From assembly GCA_964372215.1 (NCBI GenBank), contig CAYJQC010000066.1, positions 1-9,312 on the forward strand: a stretch of DNA of 9,312 nt. The letters run 5' to 3'. Within the stretch, counting starts at the first letter, position 1. Every line of letters begins with the position of its first letter. The notes below the pieces were generated by a model. It searched no databases. It saw only the letters and a list, made by a program, of their open reading frames with translations, and was not told where the DNA came from. Made by a program: the position numbers and the translations under genes. Below, in pieces: positions 1-6,947 of this stretch. The stretch comes from DAIMFL01 sp964372215. GTDB lineage: Bacteria > Pseudomonadota > Alphaproteobacteria > Dongiales > Dongiaceae.

Positions 1-514
1 TGCTGCTCACGCGACGCCTGGCACGCTCACCATGAGTTTCGAGTCGGACTCTCAGGGACGACACGATGGTCTGGCCGAGCGGCGGCGACGCCATTTCCAC
101 GGAAACCGCCTGTTCGGCGCCGAAATAGGATCGGATCAGGCTCTGGAACCGCTCCGCCGCCTGGAGCGGCTCGATGATGAACATCAGCCGACGCTCGAGC
201 GTCCGGCCGATCTGCGGCGCCTGGTCGATCCAGGCGGACAGCGGCGTCGACAGCAGGGCGGACCCGCCGGCGAGCAGCAGGGTGAGAAACAGCACCAGGA
301 ACAGCGACGAGACGATCGGGGGAATGCCCCAGCCCCCCAGACGATCCGCCGCCGGTCCGACGGTCAGCGCCACGACCAGGGCGGCGCAGACCGGGACGCC
401 GATCTCCGAGACCGCCTCCAAGGCCGTCGCCCCGGCGATCGCCGCCATGGCAATGACGGCGAATTGCGTGGCCCGGCCCCACGAAGCCGGATTGCGAGGG
501 ATTCGTCGATGCAT
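1..514 (-). CDS. AI-2E family transporter, N-terminal part (runs off the left edge)
   Basis: The frame starts at ATG 514-512 and stays open for 171 codons to the window edge. It has the N-terminal layout of the AI-2E/PerM permease family: two hydrophobic segments at about residues 17-35 and 38-56, the family-like stretch GPAADRLGGWGIP (53-65), a third membrane segment at about 66-90, then an amphipathic region with IDQAPQIGRTLERRL (96-110). Family members are inner-membrane proteins with about 8 membrane segments, variously linked to export of autoinducer-2 or small molecules or to ion antiport, so the substrate cannot be named. An AGGGGA lies about 13 nt upstream as a possible ribosome binding site. 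The last 18 residues before the edge are hydrophilic and arginine-rich. The fourth membrane segment is expected about here, so it must lie just outside the window or the gene is damaged. It sits 101 bp downstream of the GFA gene, on the same strand. Confidence 0.72.
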   Translation of the reverse strand, partial: MHRRIPRNPASWGRATQFAVIAMAAIAGATALEAVSEIGVPVCAALVVALTVGPAADRLGGWGIPPIVSSLFLVLFLTLLLAGGSALLSTPLSAWIDQAPQIGRTLERRLMFIIEPLQAAERFQSLIRSYFGAEQAVSVEMASPPLGQTIVSSLRVRLETHGERARRRVSS

Positions 515-574
515 GGGTGGCGGCCTGTCCCCTGGTGCGCGGAAGAAACGCCCGACATGCCGGATGGTTCCTGC

Positions 575-592
575 CGGCGGCGGTTGCCGCCG
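575..592 (-). terminator. GC-rich hairpin downstream of the GFA gene, no U-tract
   Basis: A perfect 7-bp stem (CGGCGGC pairing with GCCGCCG) with a 4-nt loop lies 24-41 nt beyond the GFA stop codon, in the gap before the AI-2E gene. The position suits a transcription terminator or an mRNA 3' stabilising stem. No run of T follows on either strand, so it is not a canonical intrinsic terminator, and such stems arise easily by chance at this GC content. Confidence 0.22.
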
Positions 593-615
593 AATGCGGC
601 TACGCGGCGCCCGTC

Positions 616-1098
616 TCAGCCGAGCAGCACCCGCCGCCGCGCCAGGCTGTCGGCCGGCCAGTAGTCGTTCCGATCATAGTATTCCGGCACCGCCGGCATG
701 CCCGGCGGCAGCATCACCCAGGGCTGCTTCGAGGCGGTGAAGATATGGATGTCCGGCGGCAGGCGGTCGGGCTGGTCCAGGGTGCCGACGCGCACGAACC
801 GCACCTTGTCCCCCGCCCCCGCATAGGTGCTCCACAGGGCGACGCGGCAGGCCGGGCAACGCGCGATCCTCTGGCCCTTGCCGCTGTTCGACGGCGTGTC
901 GACGATCTCGGGCGTGCCCTGCAGCAGGACGACCCGATCGGCCTCGATCATCGCGTTGAGCGCGAAGGCGGCGCCGGTCTCGCGCTGGCACCAGCGGCAG
1001 TGGCAGCAATGGACGAACATCGGCCGGCTGGTCATGCGGTAGCGCACCGCTCGGCAGGTACAGCCGCCCTCGACGGCGAAACCGTCATCGGAGCTCAC
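616..1098 (-). CDS. GFA-family zinc protein (glutathione-dependent formaldehyde-activating enzyme-like)
   Basis: This 160-residue protein has the full cysteine set of the GFA/CENP-V fold: Cys13 and Cys15 (GGCTCRAVRY), then Cys32, Cys34 and Cys37 in CCHCRWCQRETGAAF, then Cys81 and Cys84 in the CPAC knuckle. By comparison with Paracoccus Gfa, 13/15/81/84 should hold the structural zinc and 32/34/37 the second zinc. Gfa was proposed to speed S-hydroxymethylglutathione formation, but most paralogues of this size have no proven reaction, so the substrate is open. The PWVMLPPGMPAVPEYY tail is typical of the family. The start is a GTG with an excellent ribosome binding site. The gene begins 51 bp after putA on the same strand and may be cotranscribed with it. 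No formaldehyde-oxidation gene is nearby, so a role in formaldehyde handling is not supported by context. Confidence 0.9.
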   Translation of the reverse strand: MSSDDGFAVEGGCTCRAVRYRMTSRPMFVHCCHCRWCQRETGAAFALNAMIEADRVVLLQGTPEIVDTPSNSGKGQRIARCPACRVALWSTYAGAGDKVRFVRVGTLDQPDRLPPDIHIFTASKQPWVMLPPGMPAVPEYYDRNDYWPADSLARRRVLLG

Positions 1099-1106
1099 GT
1101 CTTCAA

Positions 1107-1116
1107 CTCCCTCCTC
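1107..1116 (-). promoter_or_regulatory. Ribosome binding site fixing the GTG start of the GFA gene
   Basis: On the minus strand GAGGAGGGAG lies 8 nt upstream of GTG 1098-1096. It is a near-perfect Shine-Dalgarno match at ideal spacing. The frame has no better start nearby, and the GTG places the first conserved Cys at residue 13, as expected for the family. Confidence 0.75.
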
Positions 1117-1149
1117 GCGTCAGTCGACCGGGTGCATGGCGCGACCGCA

Positions 1150-4100
1150 TCACGACGCCGGCGACTCCTCCTCCTGCAGGCTGAGCAGGCTGGCATTGCC
1201 GCCAGCCGCCGTGGTGTCGATCGCCAACACCCGCTCGGTCGCGAAGCGGTGCAGGTAGTGCGGACCGCCGGCCTTGGGGCCGGTGCCGGAGAGGCCCTCG
1301 CCGCCGAACGGCTGCACCCCGACCACCGCGCCGATCATGTTGCGATTGACATAGGCGTTGCCGGCATGGACGCGGCTCGCCACCTGGCGCACGGTCGCGT
1401 CGATCCGGCTATGCACGCCCAGCGTCAGGCCGTAGCCGGTGGCGTTGATCGCCTCGATCACCGTGTCGAGCCGGTCGGCCTTCCAGCGCACGACATGGAG
1501 GATTGGCCCGAACACCTCGCGGGTCAGGCGCGCAAGATTGTCGATCTCGAAGGCCTGGGGCGCGAAGAAGCTGCCATGGGCGGCATCGGGCGGCAGCTTG
1601 ACCCGGAACAACAGCTTCGCCTCGCGCTCCATGCGTCCGGCATGGGCGGCCAGGGTCGCCTTCGCCTCGTCGTCGATCACCGGGCCGATATCGGTGGTGA
1701 GCAGCGCGGGATCGCCGACCCTGAGTTCCTCCATCGCCCCCGACAGCATGCGGATGGTGCGCTCGGCGCAGTCGTCTTGCAGGAACAGCACGCGCAGGGC
1801 CGAGCAGCGCTGGCCGGCGCTCTGGAAGCTCGAGATCAGCACGTCGCGCACCACCTGTTCCGGCAGGGCGGATGAATCGACGATCATGCAGTTCTGGCCG
1901 CCGGTCTCGGCGATCAGCGTGGCGATCGGCCCGGACCTGGCGGCGAGCGACCGGTTGATCGCTTGCGCCACTTCGGTCGAGCCGGTGAAGGCGACGCCGG
2001 CGATGCGGCTATCGGCGACCAGTTTCGCGCCGACCGACGGCCCGTCGCCGGGCAGCAGATGCAGCGCGTCGCCCGGCACCCCGGCGCGATGCAGGATGCG
2101 GATCGCCGCCGCCGCCATCAGCGGCGTCTGCTCGGCCGGCTTGGCGATGACCGTGTTGCCGGCGGCGAGCGCCGCCGTGACCTGGCCGGTGAAGATGGCG
2201 AGCGGGAAGTTCCACGGCGCGATGCAGACGAAGACCCCGCGCCCCGCCAGCAAGATCTGGTTGCGCTCCCCGGTCGGCCCGTGGAGCGGCACCGGGGCCG
2301 CGAACTCGGCGCGCGCCCGGGCGGCGTAGTAGCGACAGAAATCCACCGCCTCGCGGATCTCCGCCACCGCGTCGCCCAGGGTCTTGCCGGCCTCGCGCAC
2401 CGCGATCGCCATCAGCGCCGGCATCTCCTCTTCCATGATCTCCGCCGCCCGGTCGAGCGCCTTGCCCCGGGTGTCGGCGGGCGTCGCGTTCCAGCCGGCC
2501 GCGGCGCGGTGGGCGCGCGCCAGCGCCTGCTCGACATCGTCCGGCGTCGCCTCGACCACCTGCCCGATCCCGCGCCGGCGGTCGGCGGGATCGCTGACCG
2601 CCTGGCCGTTGCCGCCGCGCTCGACCCCGCCGACGATCGGCGCAGCGCTCCAGGCCCGCGCCGCCGCGGCGTCCATCGCCTTGGCCAGCGGCGCGAGCAC
2701 TTCCGGATCGGAGAGGTCCAGGCCGCGGCTGTTCTTGCGCTCGGCCCCGAACAGGTCGGCGGGCAGCGGGATGCGCGGATGGGGCTTGGCGGGCAGCCGG
2801 CGCGCCCGGGCGATGGGATCGGCGACGATCTCGTCGATCGGCGCCTTCTCGTCGACGATGCGGTTGACGAACGAGGTGTTGGCGCCGTTCTCCAGCAGGC
2901 GGCGCACGAGATAGGCGAGCAGGTCCTCGTGGCTGCCGACCGGCGCGTAGATCCGCACCGGCAGGTTGAGCTTCGCCGGTCCGACCACCTGGTCGTAGAG
3001 CGCCTCGCCCATGCCGTGCAGGCGCTGGAACTCGAAGTTGCGCCGGGCGTTCTCCGGCCCGCCATGGCCGGCCATCTCCAGCACCGCGGCGACGGTGTGG
3101 GCGTTGTGGCTGGCGAACTGCGGATAGAACGCGATCGGGTCGGCGATCAGCGCCTTGGCGCAGGCCAGGTACGACACGTCGGTCGAGACCTTGCGGGTGA
3201 ACACGGGATAGCCGGACAGCCCGCGCTCCTGCGCCACCTTCACCTCGCTGTCCCAGTAGGCGCCCTTGACCAGCCGCACCATGAGCCGGCGGCGGTCGCG
3301 ATGGGCCATCTCGCGCAGCCACGCGATCAGGGTGAGGCAGCGCTTCTGGTAGGCCTGCACCGCGAGACCGAAGCCGTCCCAGCCGGCGAGGTCCGGGTCG
3401 GCGGAAAGCGCGCCGATGACGTCGAGCGAGAGGTCGAGGCGGTCGGCCTCCTCGGCGTCGATGGTGAAGCCGATCTCCAGCTTCTTGGCGGCGACGGCGA
3501 GGACCTTAAGGCGGGGCACGAGCTCTCCCATCACCCGGTTGCTTTGCGCGAATTCGTAGCGCGGGTGAAGGGCCGAGAGCTTGACCGAGATGCCCGGCGC
3601 GTCGATCGCGCCACGCCCGGCCGCCGCCTTGCCGATCGCCGCGATCGCCTTGGCATAGGCGGCCTCGTAGCGCTCGGCATCCTTCATGGTGCGCGCCGCC
3701 TCGCCCAGCATGTCGTAGGAGTAGCGGTAGCCGCGCTTCTCGTTCGCCTTGGCCCTTTCGAGCGCCTCGGCCATGGTCCGCCCCATGACGAACTGCTTGC
3801 CAAGGATGCGCATCGCCTGGGTGACGGCCTGGCGGATCACCGGCTCGCCGCTGCGCGCCACCATGCGCCGCAACACTCCCGCCAGGTCCTGGGTCTCGCC
3901 GCGGTCGAGGCGGATCACCCGGCCGGTCAGCATCAGCGCCCAGGTCGAGGCGTTGACGAACAGCGATTCGCTGGTGCCGAGATGCTTCTCCCACTCGGCG
4001 TCGCCGAGCTTGTCCTTGATCAGCAGGTTGGCGGTCTCGGCGTCGGGGATCCTGAGCAGCGCCTCGGCCAGGCACATCAGCACGACACCCTCGCGGCTCG

Positions 4101-4329
4101 ACAGTTCGTACTCGTGCAGGAAGGCGTCGAGGCCGCCCTGGCCGACCCGCTGATCGCGCACGCTCTTCACCAGCGCCCGCGCCCGTTCGCCGATTCGGTC
4201 GATGGCCTCGGCCGGCAGCTCGGCCGCCGCCAACAGCGCGTCGACGGTCTCGGCCTCGTCGGCGCGGTAGGCGGCGCGCAGGCGCTTGCGCAACGGGTCG
4301 GCTTCTTGCGGCGGGCTGGCGAAGATCAT
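1150..4329 (-). CDS. putA: Bifunctional proline dehydrogenase / L-glutamate-gamma-semialdehyde dehydrogenase
   Basis: PutA oxidises proline to pyrroline-5-carboxylate with FAD, passing electrons to the quinone pool at the membrane. It then oxidises the hydrolysed product, glutamate semialdehyde, to glutamate with NAD+. The 1059-residue protein opens with a helical arm domain (to about 190). The PRODH barrel (about 200-490) shows MLGEAART (207-214), SVKLSALHPRYE (248-259), VRLVKGAYWD (351-360), QRLHGMGEALY (435-445) and the substrate-binding pair Arg476-Arg477 in LVRRLLENGAN. The ALDH part (about 560-1035) has Glu808 in AETGGQN, the catalytic Cys842 in GQRCSALR, and the late PFGGEGLSGTGPKAGG. 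There is no N-terminal ribbon-helix-helix domain, so unlike E. coli PutA (1320 residues) it should not regulate its own gene. Its size fits the compact Bradyrhizobium type (about 1000). The ATG has no clear Shine-Dalgarno sequence. The 158-bp upstream spacer carries two palindromic repeats. No PutR-type regulator is in the window. Confidence 0.97.
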   Translation of the reverse strand: MIFASPPQEADPLRKRLRAAYRADEAETVDALLAAAELPAEAIDRIGERARALVKSVRDQRVGQGGLDAFLHEYELSSREGVVLMCLAEALLRIPDAETANLLIKDKLGDAEWEKHLGTSESLFVNASTWALMLTGRVIRLDRGETQDLAGVLRRMVARSGEPVIRQAVTQAMRILGKQFVMGRTMAEALERAKANEKRGYRYSYDMLGEAARTMKDAERYEAAYAKAIAAIGKAAAGRGAIDAPGISVKLSALHPRYEFAQSNRVMGELVPRLKVLAVAAKKLEIGFTIDAEEADRLDLSLDVIGALSADPDLAGWDGFGLAVQAYQKRCLTLIAWLREMAHRDRRRLMVRLVKGAYWDSEVKVAQERGLSGYPVFTRKVSTDVSYLACAKALIADPIAFYPQFASHNAHTVAAVLEMAGHGGPENARRNFEFQRLHGMGEALYDQVVGPAKLNLPVRIYAPVGSHEDLLAYLVRRLLENGANTSFVNRIVDEKAPIDEIVADPIARARRLPAKPHPRIPLPADLFGAERKNSRGLDLSDPEVLAPLAKAMDAAAARAWSAAPIVGGVERGGNGQAVSDPADRRRGIGQVVEATPDDVEQALARAHRAAAGWNATPADTRGKALDRAAEIMEEEMPALMAIAVREAGKTLGDAVAEIREAVDFCRYYAARARAEFAAPVPLHGPTGERNQILLAGRGVFVCIAPWNFPLAIFTGQVTAALAAGNTVIAKPAEQTPLMAAAAIRILHRAGVPGDALHLLPGDGPSVGAKLVADSRIAGVAFTGSTEVAQAINRSLAARSGPIATLIAETGGQNCMIVDSSALPEQVVRDVLISSFQSAGQRCSALRVLFLQDDCAERTIRMLSGAMEELRVGDPALLTTDIGPVIDDEAKATLAAHAGRMEREAKLLFRVKLPPDAAHGSFFAPQAFEIDNLARLTREVFGPILHVVRWKADRLDTVIEAINATGYGLTLGVHSRIDATVRQVASRVHAGNAYVNRNMIGAVVGVQPFGGEGLSGTGPKAGGPHYLHRFATERVLAIDTTAAGGNASLLSLQEEESPAS

Positions 4330-4376
4330 GGGAAAGGATCTCGAATCCGGAGAAAATGGGACGCGCCCGCGATCCT

Positions 4377-4426
4377 AGACCAAGATCGCCTCGGATTGAA
4401 TCGATCCGAGACGTGAATCTTGGTCT
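4377..4426 (-). repeat. 50-bp palindromic repeat, copy 1 (putA leader)
   Basis: Read on the minus strand from 4426, the unit is a 10-bp outer stem (AGACCAAGAT / ATCTTGGTCT, perfect), a 3-nt bulge TCA (4416-4414), a 10-bp inner stem (4413-4404 with 4396-4387, one G-U) and a 7-nt loop CGATTCA. It matches the neighbouring copy at 35 of 50 positions without gaps, in the opposite orientation. It lies 48-97 bp upstream of the putA start codon, so it is part of the putA promoter or leader region. The design resembles the short palindromic intergenic repeats common in alphaproteobacterial genomes. Whether this exact family is known cannot be decided here. Confidence 0.8.
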
Positions 4427-4439
4427 GCCTTTTTGAAGT

Positions 4440-4489
4440 AGAGCATGATTCACGGGTCGCACCGTTTCAGTGCGATCCGACCATGCCCT
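4440..4489 (+). repeat. 50-bp palindromic repeat, copy 2 (overlaps the GNAT stop codon)
   Basis: Read on the plus strand, the layout is the same as copy 1: outer stem 4440-4449 with 4480-4489 (8 of 10 paired, two A-C mismatches that become G-U on the minus strand), bulge TCA 4450-4452, inner stem 4453-4462 with 4470-4479 (one G-U), loop CGTTTCA 4463-4469. One more pair (T4439-A4490) extends it. The two copies face each other head to head across 13 bp (4427-4439). The right end of the unit supplies two of the three bases of the GNAT gene's TAG stop. Confidence 0.8.
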
Positions 4490-5078
4490 AATCCGCCGGC
4501 CGGCCCTTGGCCACTCCGTGTCCGAGCAATCCCGACGCGGCGGACAGCAGCGGCGCCGGATCCGGCCAGCCATAGACGCATTCCCAGATCGGGCGCCCGC
4601 GATCCTCGAACACGACCTGGCGGCCCAGATACTGCGCGCCGAGCCGTTCGTAGAGATTCCGAGCCCGGCTGTTGTCCTCGAACACGGTGGTGCACACCGG
4701 CGACAGCCCCTGGTCGATCAAGCGCCGCACCGCCGCCGCCAGGACTCGCGTGCCGGTGCCCCGCCCCTGGGTCGCCGGCAGCAGATAGAGCTGCTCGACC
4801 TCGCCGGCATAGGCGTCCGACCGATCCTTGGCAGCGCCGAAATGGCAGTAGCCGATGGGATTTCCGTCCCGCTCGATCATCCACAGCCATTCCTCGACCC
4901 CGATGCGGTCGATGATTCCCGCGAAGAAGGCCGGATCGTGGAACGGATTGCACGCCAGCCCGTCGAGCAGGGCCGGGCTCAGGATATGTCCGTAACTGGC
5001 GCGCCAGATGGCGACGTCGAGGGCCGACAGGCGATCGGCGTCGGCGGCCGAGGCACTACGCAGGACGACCTCCGTCAT
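4488..5078 (-). CDS. GNAT family N-acetyltransferase
   Basis: This is a 196-residue acetyl-CoA-dependent acyltransferase of the GNAT superfamily; the substrate is unknown. It opens with the usual LRSASAADADRLSALD, followed by IWRASYGHILSP, a stretch common in this branch. The central strand IGYCHFG leads to motif A, VEQLYLLPATQGRGTG, with the pyrophosphate-binding Gln104-Gly-Arg-Gly-Thr-Gly109. Then comes NSRARNLYERLGAQYLGRQ, the normal motif B. I start it at ATG 5078-5076 because the conserved fold begins at once after it. The frame also extends to GTG 5120-5118, adding 14 residues unlike the family. Neither start has a good Shine-Dalgarno sequence. It is divergent from the glycosyltransferase gene and lies upstream of putA on the same strand, 158 bp away. 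A repeat unit overlaps its stop codon. Confidence 0.88.
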   Translation of the reverse strand: MTEVVLRSASAADADRLSALDVAIWRASYGHILSPALLDGLACNPFHDPAFFAGIIDRIGVEEWLWMIERDGNPIGYCHFGAAKDRSDAYAGEVEQLYLLPATQGRGTGTRVLAAAVRRLIDQGLSPVCTTVFEDNSRARNLYERLGAQYLGRQVVFEDRGRPIWECVYGWPDPAPLLSAASGLLGHGVAKGRPAD

Positions 5079-5106
5079 GAGAGGAGGCTGGCCGGGCCCA
5101 AGCGGT

Positions 5107-5136
5107 TTGACAAGTGTCACTTGGCTGGCGTCGGAT
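5107..5136 (+). promoter_or_regulatory. Possible promoter of the glycosyltransferase gene with an overlapping palindrome
   Basis: TTGACA (5107-5112) is a perfect -35 hexamer. At 17-18 nt there is only a poor -10 candidate (TCGGAT, 5131-5136). The 12-bp palindrome TGACA-AG-TGTCA (5108-5119) overlaps the -35 and lies in the spacer between the divergent GNAT and glycosyltransferase genes, so it could be an operator for either. Evidence is sequence likeness only. Confidence 0.33.
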
Positions 5137-5164
5137 GCGCTGCCGTCTTTCGCAACCGACCTTC

Positions 5165-5168
5165 AGGA
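5165..5168 (+). promoter_or_regulatory. Ribosome binding site fixing the TTG start of the glycosyltransferase
   Basis: AGGA lies 6 nt before TTG 5175. The only nearby in-frame alternative, GTG 5184, would be 15 nt from it. The open frame runs upstream to 4470, but that stretch is antisense to the GNAT gene and unlike any glycosyltransferase. Confidence 0.5.
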
Positions 5169-5174
5169 ATCGCG

Positions 5175-6332
5175 TTGGCCTCCGTGACCGACCGCCGCCC
5201 GCCCCGCCTGCTCTATCTGGTGACCGAGGACTGGTATTTCTGCTCCCACCGACTGCCGGTGGCGCGGGCCGCGCGCGATGCCGGCGCCGAGGTGGTGGTG
5301 GCGACCCGGGTGACGGCCCATGGGCCCGCGATCGAGGCGGAAGGGTTCCGCCTGGTTCCGCTGTCCTGGCGGCGCGGCAGCCACGGGCCGCTCGCCGAGC
5401 TCGCCGCGGTCCGGGAGATCACGGGCGTCTACCGGCGCGAGCGGCCGGACTTGGTGCATCACGTGGCGCTGAAGCCGGTGATCCACGGCGCCATCGCGGC
5501 GTGGCGCGCGGGCGTGCCGCACGTGGTGAACGCGCTGACCGGCCTCGGCGCCCTCTTCATCGGCTCGAGCGCGCGGACGCGGATTTTGGGTGCCACGGCG
5601 CGTGCCGCGCTGAAGCCGCTGCTCAACCGCGCCGGCAGCCGGGTGATCCTGCAGAACGACGACGACCGCCGGCTGCTGGAGGCACGCGGCCTGTTGCGCC
5701 ACGACCGGGTATCGCTCATTCGCGGCTCCGGCGTCGACACGGCGCGATTCCAGCCGACGCCGGAGCCCGACGGCCCGCCGGTCGCGGTGCTGGTCGCGCG
5801 CATGCTGCGCGACAAGGGCGTCGTCGAGTTCGTTGCGGCGGCGCACCTCCTGAAGCAGCGTGGCGTCGAGGTGCGGATGCAGCTCGCCGGCCCGACCGAC
5901 CCGGACAACCCGGCGGCGATCGACGAGGCGACCTTGCGCGCCTGGCAGGCCGAGGGTGATATCGAGTGGCTCGGCCCGGTCGCCGACATGCCGGCGCTGT
6001 GGGCACGGAGCCATATCGCCGTGCTGCCGTCCTATCGCGAGGGCCTGCCCAAGGCGCTGCTCGAGGCTGCCGCCAGCGGCCGGGCGCTGGTGGCGACCGA
6101 CGTGCCCGGCTGCCGCGAGATCGTGCGCCACGAGGAGACCGGGCTGTTGGTTCCCGCGAGAGACCCGGCGGCGCTGGCCGACGCGATCCAGCGCCTCGCC
6201 AATGACGGAACCCTGCGCCGCCGGCTCGGCGCGAATGCCCGCGCCGTCGCCGAGTCCGAGTTCGCGGAAGCGATCGTGGTGCGCGAGACGACGGCGCTGT
6301 ATCGCGATCTGCTGCCGGGGCGTTTCGGCTAG
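5175..6332 (+). CDS. Glycosyltransferase family 4 (GT-B fold)
   Basis: This 385-residue retaining glycosyltransferase transfers a sugar from a nucleotide donor, probably onto a lipid-linked or surface polysaccharide precursor at the cytoplasmic face of the membrane. Donor and acceptor cannot be told. The N-terminal Rossmann half begins PPRLLYLVTEDWYFCSHRLP, the opening seen in GT4 enzymes of O-antigen and exopolysaccharide loci. It continues with VHHVALKPVIHG and VVNALTGLG. The C-terminal half has GSGVDTARFQP, then VLVARMLRDKGVVEFV, WLGPVADMPALWARSHI and the signature EX7E motif EGLPKALLE (Glu289 and Glu297), followed by VPGCREIV and GLLVPARDP. Length and both halves are complete. There is no membrane segment or signal peptide. 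No other polysaccharide genes are in the window, so it is an orphan here. The second GNAT gene follows after 32 bp and may share its mRNA. Confidence 0.92.
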   Translation: MASVTDRRPPRLLYLVTEDWYFCSHRLPVARAARDAGAEVVVATRVTAHGPAIEAEGFRLVPLSWRRGSHGPLAELAAVREITGVYRRERPDLVHHVALKPVIHGAIAAWRAGVPHVVNALTGLGALFIGSSARTRILGATARAALKPLLNRAGSRVILQNDDDRRLLEARGLLRHDRVSLIRGSGVDTARFQPTPEPDGPPVAVLVARMLRDKGVVEFVAAAHLLKQRGVEVRMQLAGPTDPDNPAAIDEATLRAWQAEGDIEWLGPVADMPALWARSHIAVLPSYREGLPKALLEAAASGRALVATDVPGCREIVRHEETGLLVPARDPAALADAIQRLANDGTLRRRLGANARAVAESEFAEAIVVRETTALYRDLLPGRFG

Positions 6333-6364
6333 ATTGCCTTGACCGGAGACCGGGTGAGCGACGC

Positions 6365-6865
6365 ATGCAGGCCGACAGGATACTGATCCGGGCTGAAGGA
6401 CCTGCCGATCCCGCCGGCATCCGCGACGTCGTGGTCGCGGCCTTTGGCCAGACGGCGGAAGCGGATCTGGTCGATCGGCTGCGCGCCGATGGCGACGGCG
6501 TGATTTCGCTGGTCGCGGTCGAGCAGTCCCGGATCGTCGGGCACGTCCTGTTCTCAAGAATGACGGCGCCGTTCCGGGCGCTCGGCCTGGCGCCCGTGTC
6601 GGTCGCCCCGGATCGGCAAGGTTCGGGCGTGGGAAACCGGTTGATCCGTGCGGGACTGGAGCGCGCGGCGCAGGACGGATGGCAGGGCGTCTTCGTCCTC
6701 GGCGACCCTGCCTTTTACCACCGCTTCGGGTTCGACGCGGACCTCGCCGCCGGATTCGAGTCGCCTTACGCTGGTCCCTATCTCATGGCGCTGGCGCTCG
6801 GCGGCGCCCTGCCGGCGACCACGGGAAAAATCGGCTATGCGCCGGCCTTCGACGGGTTGGGCTAG
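6365..6865 (+). CDS. YhbS-like GNAT family N-acetyltransferase
   Basis: This 166-residue acetyltransferase of the YhbS-like branch of GNAT has an unknown substrate. Signs of the family are IRAEGPADPAGIRDVVVAAF at the start, then IVGHVLFSRM, motif A as LGLAPVSVAPDRQGSGVG with Gln85-Gly-Ser-Gly-Val-Gly90 for acetyl-CoA, and the branch-specific GDPAFYHRFGF. The ending GKIGYAPAFDGLG is also usual for the branch, so the protein looks complete. The ATG is preceded by GGAG at a long 14-nt spacing. It lies 32 bp after the glycosyltransferase on the same strand, perhaps translated from its message. It shares only the fold with the other GNAT protein in the window. Confidence 0.88.
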   Translation: MQADRILIRAEGPADPAGIRDVVVAAFGQTAEADLVDRLRADGDGVISLVAVEQSRIVGHVLFSRMTAPFRALGLAPVSVAPDRQGSGVGNRLIRAGLERAAQDGWQGVFVLGDPAFYHRFGFDADLAAGFESPYAGPYLMALALGGALPATTGKIGYAPAFDGLG

Positions 6866-6947
6866 CGGGCGGCGGACTTCGGGTGGCACGGCGAGGAATT
6901 GCATCGGGCGGTTTACCTGCATGAAACCGCGCGAAGGAGGTCGCGGC

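Noticed and set aside
517..1875. 452-codon plus-strand frame across the GFA gene and the end of putA
   Set aside because: It overlaps two well-identified minus-strand genes in antisense and has the same shadow composition.
4330..4376. A putA promoter (TTGGTC at the edge of repeat copy 1 with a downstream -10)
   Set aside because: No acceptable -10 at 16-18 nt; the hexamer is part of the repeat itself.
1963..4416. 817-codon open frame on the plus strand
   Set aside because: It is antisense to putA, is made of Arg/Gly/Asp/His-rich low-complexity sequence and shows no family motif. Long antisense frames are usual at this GC content.
4377..4434. Stem followed by TTTTT (4430-4434) as an intrinsic terminator on the plus strand
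   Set aside because: No plus-strand gene lies upstream of it. On the strand of putA and the GNAT gene the run is A, so it cannot end their transcripts. The stem is better explained as one of the paired repeats.
4470..5174. N-terminal extension of the glycosyltransferase frame by 235 codons
   Set aside because: It is antisense to the GNAT gene, with no similarity to glycosyltransferases. The AGGA and TTG at 5165-5177 give a start right before the family opening.
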